A stretch of 64,000 nt of DNA from positions 321,221-385,220 of the forward strand of contig CABIVS010000006.1 of the NCBI GenBank assembly GCA_902362375.1, read 5' to 3'. Shown piece after piece: positions 26,863 to 35,137 of this stretch. The DNA is from Bacteroidaceae bacterium. GTDB taxonomy: Bacteria; Bacteroidota; Bacteroidia; Bacteroidales; Bacteroidaceae. Below the pieces are notes generated by a model that did not search any database, was not told the DNA's origin, and was given only the letters and a program-made list of their open reading frames with translations. Every line of letters starts with the position of its first letter. The stretch's first letter is position 1. A program made the translations under genes and the position numbers.

Positions 26863-28578
26863 ATGAAACTAAGATATATTTTACCGATACTATTTTTATT
26901 GTTTGCTTTTGTTTCATGTCAGGAAGATAATACGCCTCCACCGGCTAATCCGAATCCGAATTATACGGAAACGGGCCCTTCTATGGACTTTGTCCACCCG
27001 GGAATCCTGCATACGACAAGTAGCTTGAACCGGATGAAAAACTTTGTGATGGGCAATGTTTCTCCGGCTATAGACTGCTATAGGAAACTTGAATCAAACC
27101 GTTTGGCTTCTTCCAGCTATGCAATACAAGGTCCTTTCACTGTCATTGCACGTGATGGAATTAATGCAAGTACTAAAACGCCTAGTGAAGAAGATCATAA
27201 GGCAGCCTATTTGAATGCGGTTATGTGGTGCTTGACAGGGAACGAAGCACATGCAAAGAAAACGATAGAGATATTGAATGCCTACGCCGGGACATTGCGT
27301 GAGATAGGTCCTGATGCCAATGACGACCCTTTATGCGCTTCTTTGCAAGGATTTCTTTTAGTAAATGCAGCCGAACTGATTCGATATACCTATGAACCTG
27401 TATCTCAAACGGATATTGATGCTTGGGAGAAGATGTTCCGTAATGTATTTATTCCGGTTTTGAGGGAGTTTTTTGCCAAACCGGCTTATACGAATGGCAA
27501 CTGGGGTACTGCTGCTATCAAAGCTTTTATGGGATTCGGTGTTTTCTTGGATGATGAAAGTTTATATAATGAAGCTGTTGACTTTTTCTATAATGGTAAT
27601 GACAATGGTAGTTTGACAAACTATATCAGTGAAACCGGACAGTGTCAGGAGAGCGGACGTGACCAGAATCATACGATGTTAGGATTGGGACATTTGGCGG
27701 AAGCGTGTGAAATTGCTTATAATCAGAAAAACGAAACGCTCTATAGCGCCTCGGAAAATAGATTGTTGACGGGTTATGAATATACAGCTAAATATAATCT
27801 CGGATATAATGATGTTCCTTTTGTCACCTGGCAGGATGTTACCGGACGATATTCAAACTGGACGGTCATCTCTACGGCAGACAGAGGTAGCTTCCGTCCC
27901 GTGTTTGAGATAGCCTACAATCATTATGTGACTCGTAAAGGCTTGAAGATGCCGTATACCCAGCAGGTGATATCCAGAATTTCTCCGGAAGGGGAGGCAC
28001 AATGGTGTGACCATCCGGGATATGGAACGCTACTGTTCCGTTCGGAAAGTGGAATGCCGCCAAGTGAAGGAGCTGTTGACGGTAAGGGTACAGATTGGAA
28101 GGTTGTGACTAATAATGCGACTGGCAAAGCCGAAGGCGATGATTACATTGTAACACCTTCTTTGCAAGGTAACGGAAAGTATAGAGGTGATGTGAAGCGA
28201 GGACAACTGGCATTGCATATCGGTAATTATCCAATTCTTGCAGTTGTGATAAAAGGACTGCCGGCTACCCGTGCGTTTACGTTCGACTCTTCCGAATATG
28301 GATATTATAAAAATAGTGTAGGCAACCAATGGGGACAGAATACAGCATCAAGTATTGAAAAAGACTATGGAACGGTCTACTATTGGAATTTTAGCGAAGG
28401 AAACTTCTTTAAAGATGATAAGAATGTATATCTGTCCACAGATAAATCATTCAATATAACTATTACCTTGAAGATTGCCGATCTTGTTTATCCGGATGGA
28501 GTATCACCTTATACTATCAAATGGATGAAAGCATTTAGAAATGTTGATGAACTGAACAGTTATCTGGAAGAGAATTAA
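26863..28578 (+). CDS. PF05426-like lipoprotein with a C-terminal extra domain; lyase or glycan-binding
   Basis: A 571-residue lipoprotein (LFAFVSCQEDN) whose residues about 40-395 form an alginate-lyase-superfamily helical domain: VHPGILHT, EDHKAAYLNAVMWCLTG, NDDPLCASLQG, TNGNWGTAAIKAFMGFG and QESGRDQNHTMLGLGHL. In place of the Asn-Asn-His-Gly motif of the left-hand lyases it has NGNWG; the conserved ESGRDQxH may supply the catalytic residues. Residues about 400-571 form a separate beta-rich domain (FTFDSSEYGYYKNS), similar to C-terminal domains of Bacteroides glycan-binding lipoproteins; I cannot name it with certainty. It is 30 bases after susD. It could be a surface lyase or a surface glycan-binding protein built on a lyase fold. 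Confidence 0.75.
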   Translation: MKLRYILPILFLLFAFVSCQEDNTPPPANPNPNYTETGPSMDFVHPGILHTTSSLNRMKNFVMGNVSPAIDCYRKLESNRLASSSYAIQGPFTVIARDGINASTKTPSEEDHKAAYLNAVMWCLTGNEAHAKKTIEILNAYAGTLREIGPDANDDPLCASLQGFLLVNAAELIRYTYEPVSQTDIDAWEKMFRNVFIPVLREFFAKPAYTNGNWGTAAIKAFMGFGVFLDDESLYNEAVDFFYNGNDNGSLTNYISETGQCQESGRDQNHTMLGLGHLAEACEIAYNQKNETLYSASENRLLTGYEYTAKYNLGYNDVPFVTWQDVTGRYSNWTVISTADRGSFRPVFEIAYNHYVTRKGLKMPYTQQVISRISPEGEAQWCDHPGYGTLLFRSESGMPPSEGAVDGKGTDWKVVTNNATGKAEGDDYIVTPSLQGNGKYRGDVKRGQLALHIGNYPILAVVIKGLPATRAFTFDSSEYGYYKNSVGNQWGQNTASSIEKDYGTVYYWNFSEGNFFKDDKNVYLSTDKSFNITITLKIADLVYPDGVSPYTIKWMKAFRNVDELNSYLEEN

Positions 28579-28610
28579 TCTCCTTCCGTTTTTAAGGTAG
28601 AAAGAAGACA

Positions 28611-28657
28611 ATGTAATTATGGTCAGCCCTTTTTGACAGGGCTGATTATAATTGCAT
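28611..28657 (+). promoter_or_regulatory. 20-bp intergenic mRNA hairpin after the PF05426 lipoprotein gene
   Basis: Left arm 28611-28630 and right arm 28638-28657 form a 20-bp RNA stem with three G-U pairs around a 7-base loop. No U-tract follows, so it is unlikely to be a strong terminator. It separates the susC-susD-lipoprotein part of the transcript from the GH88 fusion and GH92, and could protect the upstream mRNA end or lower downstream expression. Confidence 0.6.
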
Positions 28658-28696
28658 GGTCATATACACATCCATTTAAATAATAGGTAAATAGAT

Positions 28697-30964
28697 ATGA
28701 ACCTGATAAAGAAAAGAATATTCTCTTTGTGGGCTAGTCTGTGTATTCTGTGTGCAGTCAATGCACAAGAGACAGAACTGACCTACTGTAATAAGCAGAT
28801 ACATAAAACATTGCAAGCAATTGGAGCTTCCTCTAAAATTCCGAGATCCATGGATGCTTATAAGTTGCATTGGAATATGGTGAGTGTCGATGATTGGACG
28901 AGTGGTTTTTTTCCGGGAGTTTTATGGTATGATTACGAATATAGCCGGGAACCGGAGATAAAAGAAAAAGCCGTTTATTTCACCAGACTGTTAGAACCTT
29001 TATCCCATAAAGTTACCAGTCATGATCTGGGATTCCAGATATTCTGTAGTTATGGCAATGCCTACCGTCTGACAAAGGATAAATATTATAAGGATGTTAT
29101 TCTCAAAAGTGCGGAAGAACTGTCCCAACTGTATAATTCCAGGGTTGGGACTATTCTGTCATGGCCGTGGAAAGTTGCGGAAAATGGTTGGCCGCACAAT
29201 ACAATCATAGACAATATGATGAATCTGGAATTATTATTCTGGGCGTCAAAAAATGGAGGAGGTAAAAAGTATTATGATATGGCATTGTCACATGCTCGTG
29301 TAACTAAAGAAAATCACTTTCGTCAAGACGGCTCTTGCTATCATGTGGCCGTTTATGATACCATATCCGGCAAGCTTATAAAAGGAATCACTCACCAGGG
29401 ATATAGTGACCGTTCCATGTGGGCACGCGGACAGGCATGGGCTATTTATGGCTATACGATGGTGTATCGTGAAACCCGTGATAAGGATTTCTTGCGATTT
29501 GCAGAAAAGGTGGCCGATCTTTATATCAGTCGTTTGCCGGCCGACCTGATTCCATTCTGGGATTTTGATGCACCTGATATTCCGGCAATACCCAAAGATG
29601 CTTCGGCTGCTGCGGTAACAGCGTCCGCCTTATTGGAACTGTCAACATTGGAAGACGATCCGGAACGATCCGAACGATATTATGCATTAGCAAAAGAAAT
29701 GCTTCATAGCTTATCTTCAGAGCACTATCAGAGTAGAAAGAAGAACTCTTCCTTTCTATTACATTCTACCGGGCATTATCCTGCCGGGGAAGAAATAGAT
29801 GCTTCTATCATTTATGCCGATTATTACTATATAGAAGCACTTATGAGGTGGAAGAAAATAGAAGCAAAACAAGCTCTGTCACAAGAGAATAAATTTATCC
29901 ATCCGGGTATTCTACATACCCGGGAGAGCCTGGAGCGAATCAGACATTATGTAGACCAGAAGATAAATCCGGCTTATCAGTCTTATTTATTGTTGCAGGC
30001 CGATCCTTGTGCTTCATCCGATTATCAGCTTCAGGGACCTTTTGAGGTTATAGCCCGCTTGGGAGTGAACAGCTATACAAAAAGACCGAGCGAAGATGAC
30101 CATAAAGCAGCTTATTTGAATGCTCTGATGTGGACGATTACAGGAAAGGAAGCCCATGCCCGCAAATCAATCGAAATATTGAATGCGTATAGCGCTGTAT
30201 TAAGACTGATTGGCCCCAATGATAATGATGATCCCCTGTGTGCTTCTTTACAAGGAAGTATGTTAGCCAATGCAGCCGAACTTATCAAGCATACGTATGA
30301 CAAGGTTGAAAAGAAAGATATTGCAAGCTGGGAGCACATGTTGCGTACGGTATTTATTCCGGTTCTGGATACCTTTTTCAAAGCCAAGCCTTATACAAAC
30401 GGAAACTGGGGAGCCGCTGCAACGAAAGCATATATGGCTTTTGGCATTTTCTTGGATGATGAATCTTTGTATAATCAGGCTGTTGACTTCTACTATAATG
30501 GTCACGATAATGGTACAATTAAAAATTATATCAGTGAAAGCGGGCAGTGCCAGGAGAGTGGACGCGATCAGGACCACGTGATGTTCGGATTGGGTAATCT
30601 GTCTGAAGTTTGCGAAACAGGCTATAATCAAGGTGATGAAAAGATGTATGCCGCACTTGACAACCGTTTGCTGACCGGCTACGAATATACGGTAAAGTAT
30701 AATCTGGGAGAATCGGTTCCTTTCAAAGTCTGGACGGATATATCAGGACGTTATTGCGATTGGCAAGTGATTTCGGAGAAAGAACGAGGAGCTTTTCGCC
30801 CGATATTTGAGATTGTATACAACCACTATGTCACCCGCAAGGGGTTGGATATGCCCTATACCCGGCGTGTAATGTCTAAAATCTCGATTGAGGGGGGCTC
30901 TAAATGGTGTGATGGTCCCGGATATGGAACATTACTTTTCAGGACACAAATGAATGAAAAATGA
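28697..30964 (+). CDS. Fusion: GH88 unsaturated glucuronyl hydrolase + PF05426 lyase-like domain
   Basis: A 755-residue secreted two-domain protein. After a signal peptide (ending VNAQ, residue 24), residues about 30-395 are a complete GH88 domain with both catalytic-type aspartates, D110 in TSHDLGF and D172 in IIDNMMNLELL, plus HQGYSDRSMWARGQAW. Residues about 399-755 (from KFIHPGILHT) repeat the PF05426 domain of the preceding gene, with NGNWGAAATKAYMAFG and QESGRDQDHVMFGLG, but without its C-terminal extra domain. A lyase would create the unsaturated uronyl end that GH88 removes, so the fusion couples consecutive steps. Its stop overlaps the GH92 start in ATGA (4 bases), showing translational coupling. 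There is no frameshift or sign of assembly error at the junction. Confidence 0.9.
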   Translation: MNLIKKRIFSLWASLCILCAVNAQETELTYCNKQIHKTLQAIGASSKIPRSMDAYKLHWNMVSVDDWTSGFFPGVLWYDYEYSREPEIKEKAVYFTRLLEPLSHKVTSHDLGFQIFCSYGNAYRLTKDKYYKDVILKSAEELSQLYNSRVGTILSWPWKVAENGWPHNTIIDNMMNLELLFWASKNGGGKKYYDMALSHARVTKENHFRQDGSCYHVAVYDTISGKLIKGITHQGYSDRSMWARGQAWAIYGYTMVYRETRDKDFLRFAEKVADLYISRLPADLIPFWDFDAPDIPAIPKDASAAAVTASALLELSTLEDDPERSERYYALAKEMLHSLSSEHYQSRKKNSSFLLHSTGHYPAGEEIDASIIYADYYYIEALMRWKKIEAKQALSQENKFIHPGILHTRESLERIRHYVDQKINPAYQSYLLLQADPCASSDYQLQGPFEVIARLGVNSYTKRPSEDDHKAAYLNALMWTITGKEAHARKSIEILNAYSAVLRLIGPNDNDDPLCASLQGSMLANAAELIKHTYDKVEKKDIASWEHMLRTVFIPVLDTFFKAKPYTNGNWGAAATKAYMAFGIFLDDESLYNQAVDFYYNGHDNGTIKNYISESGQCQESGRDQDHVMFGLGNLSEVCETGYNQGDEKMYAALDNRLLTGYEYTVKYNLGESVPFKVWTDISGRYCDWQVISEKERGAFRPIFEIVYNHYVTRKGLDMPYTRRVMSKISIEGGSKWCDGPGYGTLLFRTQMNEK

Positions 30965-33177
30965 ACAATAAACAAATGAAGATGACAATAAAGATCCCCA
31001 TCCTATTATTAAATATAGTTGGAGGACTATTAGTGTTGAGTTGTACTACACAACCCAAAGTAAATACCGATTATTCGGTATATGTGAATCCGTTTATAGG
31101 CAATGCGGATAACGGACATACTTTTCCGGGAGCATGTGTTCCTTTCGGTATGATTCAGGCGAGCCCGGAAACGGGAAATGATGCCTGGAAGTATTGCAGC
31201 GGATATAATTTTGCGGATGATTCTATCATCGGCTTTGCCCAGACTCATTTAAGCGGAACGGGATGTCCTGATTTGGGTGATATCCTCTTACTACCTTTCA
31301 GTGGGAAGATCGAAAATAATGTCTATAAAGGTAAGTTTGATAAAAGGTCAGAAAAGGCTTCTCCCGGATATTATGCCGTTCACCTGACAGATTTTGATGT
31401 GGATGTCGAACTGACTTCTACCCAACGGACAGCTTTTCATCGTTACGTTTATCATTCGGATGCACCATCCGGATTGCTGATAGACTTGCAGAGTGGAGTC
31501 GTATGGGATCGGGAATGGCTTAAAAAACATGTATTGTATGCTGATATGGATCTGCCGGATAACCATACCATCACCGGACATCAGATGGTAGAGAACTGGG
31601 TGAAACGTTCCTATTATTATGTGATTTCTTTTGATAAACCATATACGGTAAAGGATACCTTATCTTCTGTTGATCCGGAGAAAGGGAAACGTCTTCTGTT
31701 GGATTTCAATCTGGCGAAAGGGGATACCTTGCAAGTGAAAATAGCACTTTCAACGGTAGGAGTAGAGGGTGCCATTGCAGCTTTGGAAAAAGAAAATCCG
31801 GCATGGAATTTTGAGGGAATCCGTACGGAGGCACATAACCAATGGAATCAACTATTCTCTAGGGTGAAAGTTACGGGAAGTGATGCACAGAAAACCAACT
31901 TTTATACATCGCTCTATCATCTGTTTATCCAACCTAACAACATTGCTGATATAGACGGTCGTTATCGTGGAGCCAATGATAGTATATATACTTCGAAGAC
32001 GGGTAGTTATTATTCTACTTTGTCTTTGTGGGACACTTACAGGGCAGCTCACCCCTTATATACGATTCTATGTCCGGAAAAGGTGGATGGTATGATCCAG
32101 AGTATGCTTGACCATTATAAAATACAAGGATATCTGCCGATATGGACTTTGTGGGGAAAGGAGAGTTATTGTATGATAGGGAATCATGCCATTCCTGTCA
32201 TAGTGGATGCCTATCTGAAAGGTTTCCGCGGATTTGAACCGAAAGAGGCCTATGCTGCTATTCGTGGTACTTCAACCGTTAGTCATCAGCATTCCGACTG
32301 GGAGATTTATGATCAATACGGATATTATCCTTTCGACCTTATCCCGAAAGAATCTGTTTCCCGGACACTGGAATCGGGATATGATGATTTTTGTGTGGCT
32401 CAAATGGCTAAAGCGATGGGGAATGATGAAGATTATGATTATTTCTCCAAACGCTCTTCCTATTATAAGAATTTGCTGGACCCTTCAACAACCATGATGA
32501 GAGGGAAAGATTCAAAAGGGAACTGGCGTACTCCTTTTAACACCTTGTTATTGTCCCATGCTGCCACTTCCGGCGGAGATTATACGGAGGGGAATGCCTG
32601 GCAATATACCTGGCACGTACAACATGACGTGGAAGGGCTAATCGAACTACTCGGAGGTAAGGAGGAGTTTGCCAATAAACTGGACTCTTTATTTTTCTTG
32701 GAATCATCTAAAGAGAATACAGGATTCACCCAAGATGTAACGGGGCTTATCGGACAGTATGCACACGGCAATGAGCCAAGCCATCATGTGGCTTATTTAT
32801 ATAACTATGTGGGACAACCTCATAAAACACAGCAACTCATTCGTGAGATTTTTGACCGTTTCTATCTGTCCAAACCGGATGGATTGTGCGGAAATGACGA
32901 TTGCGGTCAAATGTCTGCATGGTATATCTTCTCTGCAATGGGATTTTATCCGGTGAATCCGATTGGAGGAGAGTATATATTGGGAGCACCGCAGATAGAA
33001 GAAGTCACCATTTCATTACCGGATAATAAAACATTCACGGTACAGGCAAAGGGCTTATCGGATGAGAATAAGTATGTGCAGTCGGTAACGCTGAATGGCA
33101 AACCTGTTGAGAATTTCAGAATATATCATTCGGATATTATGAAAGGAGGGGAATTGGTATTTGTGATGACTAATTAA
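30961..33177 (+). CDS. GH92 exo-alpha-mannosidase, lipoprotein
   Basis: A 738-residue calcium-dependent exo-alpha-mannosidase of family 92. The N-terminus has a lipobox (VLSCTTQPK) and then VNPFIGNADNGHTFPGACVPFGM, written across residues 42-64, a strong family signature. Later motifs are GTGCPDLGDI, TLSLWDTYRAAHPL, EGNAWQYTWHVQHD and the C-terminal GNDDCGQMSAWYIFSAMGFYPV that contains the catalytic aspartates. It releases terminal alpha-mannose. Translation is coupled to the GH88-lyase fusion, which argues that the PUL substrate contains mannose as well as a uronic acid. Several ATGs occur at the start (30961, 30976, 30982); the first gives the ATGA overlap. Confidence 0.95.
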   Translation: MNNKQMKMTIKIPILLLNIVGGLLVLSCTTQPKVNTDYSVYVNPFIGNADNGHTFPGACVPFGMIQASPETGNDAWKYCSGYNFADDSIIGFAQTHLSGTGCPDLGDILLLPFSGKIENNVYKGKFDKRSEKASPGYYAVHLTDFDVDVELTSTQRTAFHRYVYHSDAPSGLLIDLQSGVVWDREWLKKHVLYADMDLPDNHTITGHQMVENWVKRSYYYVISFDKPYTVKDTLSSVDPEKGKRLLLDFNLAKGDTLQVKIALSTVGVEGAIAALEKENPAWNFEGIRTEAHNQWNQLFSRVKVTGSDAQKTNFYTSLYHLFIQPNNIADIDGRYRGANDSIYTSKTGSYYSTLSLWDTYRAAHPLYTILCPEKVDGMIQSMLDHYKIQGYLPIWTLWGKESYCMIGNHAIPVIVDAYLKGFRGFEPKEAYAAIRGTSTVSHQHSDWEIYDQYGYYPFDLIPKESVSRTLESGYDDFCVAQMAKAMGNDEDYDYFSKRSSYYKNLLDPSTTMMRGKDSKGNWRTPFNTLLLSHAATSGGDYTEGNAWQYTWHVQHDVEGLIELLGGKEEFANKLDSLFFLESSKENTGFTQDVTGLIGQYAHGNEPSHHVAYLYNYVGQPHKTQQLIREIFDRFYLSKPDGLCGNDDCGQMSAWYIFSAMGFYPVNPIGGEYILGAPQIEEVTISLPDNKTFTVQAKGLSDENKYVQSVTLNGKPVENFRIYHSDIMKGGELVFVMTN

Positions 33178-33245
33178 TATTGAATGGTTACATGATTGGT
33201 AATTAAGATTATACCTTTTGGGAAGTTTCCCATAATGTAATACTT

Positions 33246-33329
33246 GTTTCCCCGTAAGACAACAGTTGTTCCCCCATAGGGGAAACTATGGTTTGCCTAC
33301 GGGGAAACAACTGTTGTCTTACGGGGAAC
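33246..33329. repeat. Very long inverted repeat between convergent genes
   Basis: The arms at 33246-33274 and 33301-33329 share a perfect 21-base core (CCCCGTAAGACAACAGTTGTT and its complement) extended with single-base bulges to about 27 pairs. Inside the loop a second small stem (CCATAG 33274-33279, CTATGG 33286-33291) can form. It lies between the GH92 gene (plus) and a minus-strand gene, so it can act as a bidirectional transcription block or mRNA end. No U-tract is present. A further GGAAGTTTCCC palindrome lies just upstream at about 33221. Confidence 0.8.
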
Positions 33330-33347
33330 TTCTCTTGTCCTTGGTGA

Positions 33348-33785
33348 TTACCAACTGTACTCTTCGGTGTAGTCATCATAAACGGGCTCTTCCTTTATTC
33401 CATATTGCAGGAACAAATTGCGGATATATGCCTGTTCGGTGGGAGTAATGTAGCGCTCGCCCCGGAAGCAACAATAATAATGCGACTTTCCGTAATAGGC
33501 AAGCAAGTTGTAGCGAAGGCTATAAGCAGTTTTATATGGTACGTTATCAAGCAGATGTTTCATTCCCCATGCCATCCGTAATTTTCGGGAACTGACGAAG
33601 AAGGGGCATTTTGCAGCATCCTGCGAAACACTAGCAAGATTGACGATGCTGAAGTAGTGAGTTTCGGGTGTGGTTTGTAACAGGGCAAGACGACGGAGGC
33701 AGGAATTAGCTTGCTTACATTTTTCGTTGAGGCAGCGGGCGAATGAATCGGGGACCGGTTTGTTTTTCTTTTGTGGGTTACGCAT
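33348..33785 (-). CDS. Conserved hypothetical protein, DUF6078-like
   Basis: A 145-residue Cys-rich cytoplasmic protein of the kind annotated DUF6078 in Bacteroides (from memory, not certain). Visible features are CLNEKCKQANSCLRRLAL near the N-terminus, a CPFF motif in the middle, and YYCCFRGERYITPTEQ toward the C-terminus. Four to seven cysteines could bind a metal. No signal peptide. Function unknown. It is convergent with the GH92 gene across the long inverted repeat and divergent from the DUF456 gene, so it is a single-gene unit between the two PULs. Confidence 0.75.
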   Translation of the reverse strand: MRNPQKKNKPVPDSFARCLNEKCKQANSCLRRLALLQTTPETHYFSIVNLASVSQDAAKCPFFVSSRKLRMAWGMKHLLDNVPYKTAYSLRYNLLAYYGKSHYYCCFRGERYITPTEQAYIRNLFLQYGIKEEPVYDDYTEEYSW

Positions 33786-33864
33786 GATGATAATTACAGT
33801 TTCACAAAGGAACGAATTTATCTGGGGCTGTGCAAGTAGTGGGGAAATAATTCTTGATGTTAGC

Positions 33865-33894
33865 TTGTATTTACTGAAAGTTACTGTATTTTTG
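33865..33894 (+). promoter_or_regulatory. Promoter of the DUF456 gene
   Basis: TTG at 33865-33867 and TATTTTTG at 33887-33894 are separated by 19 bases, a good match to the Bacteroides -33/-7 elements. Transcription should start near 33898-33901. Confidence 0.6.
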
Positions 33895-33907
33895 TGCAGA
33901 TATTAAA

Positions 33908-34399
33908 ATGTATAGATCTATGCTGGACCTTATTTTGATTGTGATTAGTGCCTTTTGTATGATAGCAGGGTTAGCAGGTTGTATCCTTCCGTTTCTTCCC
34001 GGCCCTCCGATTGCTTATTTGGGATTAGTCATTCTTCATTTCACGGATAAGGTGGAATATACTGCAACGCAATTAATCGTATGGTTATTGATTGTAACTG
34101 TTTTGCAGGTCTTGGATTATTTTACGCCGATGCTGGGCAGCAAGTATAGTGGTGGTAGTAAATGGGGGAACTGGGGATGTATCATCGGAACGATGGTCGG
34201 ACTTCTTTTTTTGCCTTGGGGCATTATTCTCGGACCTTTCCTCGGGGCTGTGATTGGTGAGCTACTGGGAAATAAGGAATTCTCCCAGGCACTTAAATCC
34301 GGATTCGGCTCATTAATCGGATTCATATTGGGAACTTTGCTGAAGTTTGTGGTTTGCGGTTATTTCTGTTATCAGTTTATTGTGGGACTTGTCCGATAG
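33908..34399 (+). CDS. DUF456 family membrane protein
   Basis: A 163-residue integral membrane protein of the DUF456 family, with about four hydrophobic helices and Gly-rich glycine-zipper-like segments (PFLGAVIGELLGN, LIGFILGTLLKF). The start GLAGCILPFLPGPPIAYLGL is the family signature. Function unknown. The promoter predicts a leader of only about 10 bases for this ATG; a second in-frame ATG at 33920 would give a leader of about 20 and the product MLDLILIV, so either start is possible. Not obviously part of either neighbouring PUL. Confidence 0.88.
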   Translation: MYRSMLDLILIVISAFCMIAGLAGCILPFLPGPPIAYLGLVILHFTDKVEYTATQLIVWLLIVTVLQVLDYFTPMLGSKYSGGSKWGNWGCIIGTMVGLLFLPWGIILGPFLGAVIGELLGNKEFSQALKSGFGSLIGFILGTLLKFVVCGYFCYQFIVGLVR

Positions 34400-34420
34400 T
34401 TTTTTTCATAAAAATGAGAC

Positions 34421-34449
34421 TTGTATTTTAAATATATAATGTATCTTTG
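34421..34449 (+). promoter_or_regulatory. Promoter of the second ECF sigma gene
   Basis: TATCTTTG at 34442-34449 is an exact -7 match; TTG at 34421-34423 lies 18 bases upstream. The leader to the ATG at 34471 is short, about 18 bases. Confidence 0.6.
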
Positions 34450-34470
34450 GCACCGATGAAATAAGATATT

Positions 34471-35064
34471 ATGGAATTCTCACAAGTCAATCAACAAATT
34501 ATTTTAGATATAAATAAAGGGAAAGAATCTGCTTTTTCCATTTTATATGATAGCTACTTTACATATTTGTGTGTCTATGCCACTACCTATTTGTTTGATC
34601 CTGATGAAGCAAAAGAGGTAGTTAATGATGTCTTTGTGCATATATGGTATCGCAGGGGCGGATTGACATATCCCATACATTCTTATTTGTTGTGTAGTGT
34701 GAAAAATGGCTGTTTGAATTATATCCGCTCTTTGCGTACCCGTGAACGTATTATTGATGAATATCGTGAAGAACTGCTTCGTATGCAGGAGGAATTTTGC
34801 ATAGAGGATTACAGTCCTTTGCAGGAGTTGGAAGTTAACGAGTTGAAACAGCAAGTTGAAAATATAGTAAAGTCTCTGCCGGAAAAATGTCGCATTATTT
34901 TTGAAAAGTATCTTTATTCGGGTATTTCTCCTCAGGAAATAGCGGATGAATTGGGTATTTCGGTAAATACAGTTCGCGTTCAAATCAAGAATGCAATGGA
35001 TAAAATGAAAATGCAATTAGGGTCGGCTATTGTGATTCTGCTTTTGTTCCTTTTGAAGAAATAA
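34471..35064 (+). CDS. ECF-type RNA polymerase sigma factor (second system)
   Basis: A 197-residue ECF sigma factor of the Bacteroides PUL type. Region 2 includes AFSILYDSYFTYLCVYAT and DEAKEVVNDVFVHIWYRRG; region 4 includes LPEKCRIIFEKYLYSGISPQEIADELGISVNTVRVQIK. The C-terminus ends in a hydrophobic run (LGSAIVILLLFLLKK) that may contact the membrane. It is followed after 73 bases by a FecR anti-sigma and then a susC with an STN domain, so it forms an independent trans-envelope signalling system. It is clearly different in sequence from the 19851 factor, so cross-talk is not expected. Confidence 0.95.
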   Translation: MEFSQVNQQIILDINKGKESAFSILYDSYFTYLCVYATTYLFDPDEAKEVVNDVFVHIWYRRGGLTYPIHSYLLCSVKNGCLNYIRSLRTRERIIDEYREELLRMQEEFCIEDYSPLQELEVNELKQQVENIVKSLPEKCRIIFEKYLYSGISPQEIADELGISVNTVRVQIKNAMDKMKMQLGSAIVILLLFLLKK

Positions 35065-35137
35065 TGAAAAAAAATTGTTTTTGTCTAAATGCATCGTATT
35101 CCAGATGTGTATTATATACAAAAGGCAAAGATAATAT

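Noticed and set aside
33246..33329. Long inverted repeat as a transposable element
   Set aside because: No transposase frame and no target-site duplication that I can see around it.
35126..35133. Minus-strand TATCTTTG just before the second fecR gene
   Set aside because: It matches the -7 consensus but has no hairpin or U-tract within a plausible distance, and no counterpart in the first system, so it may be chance.
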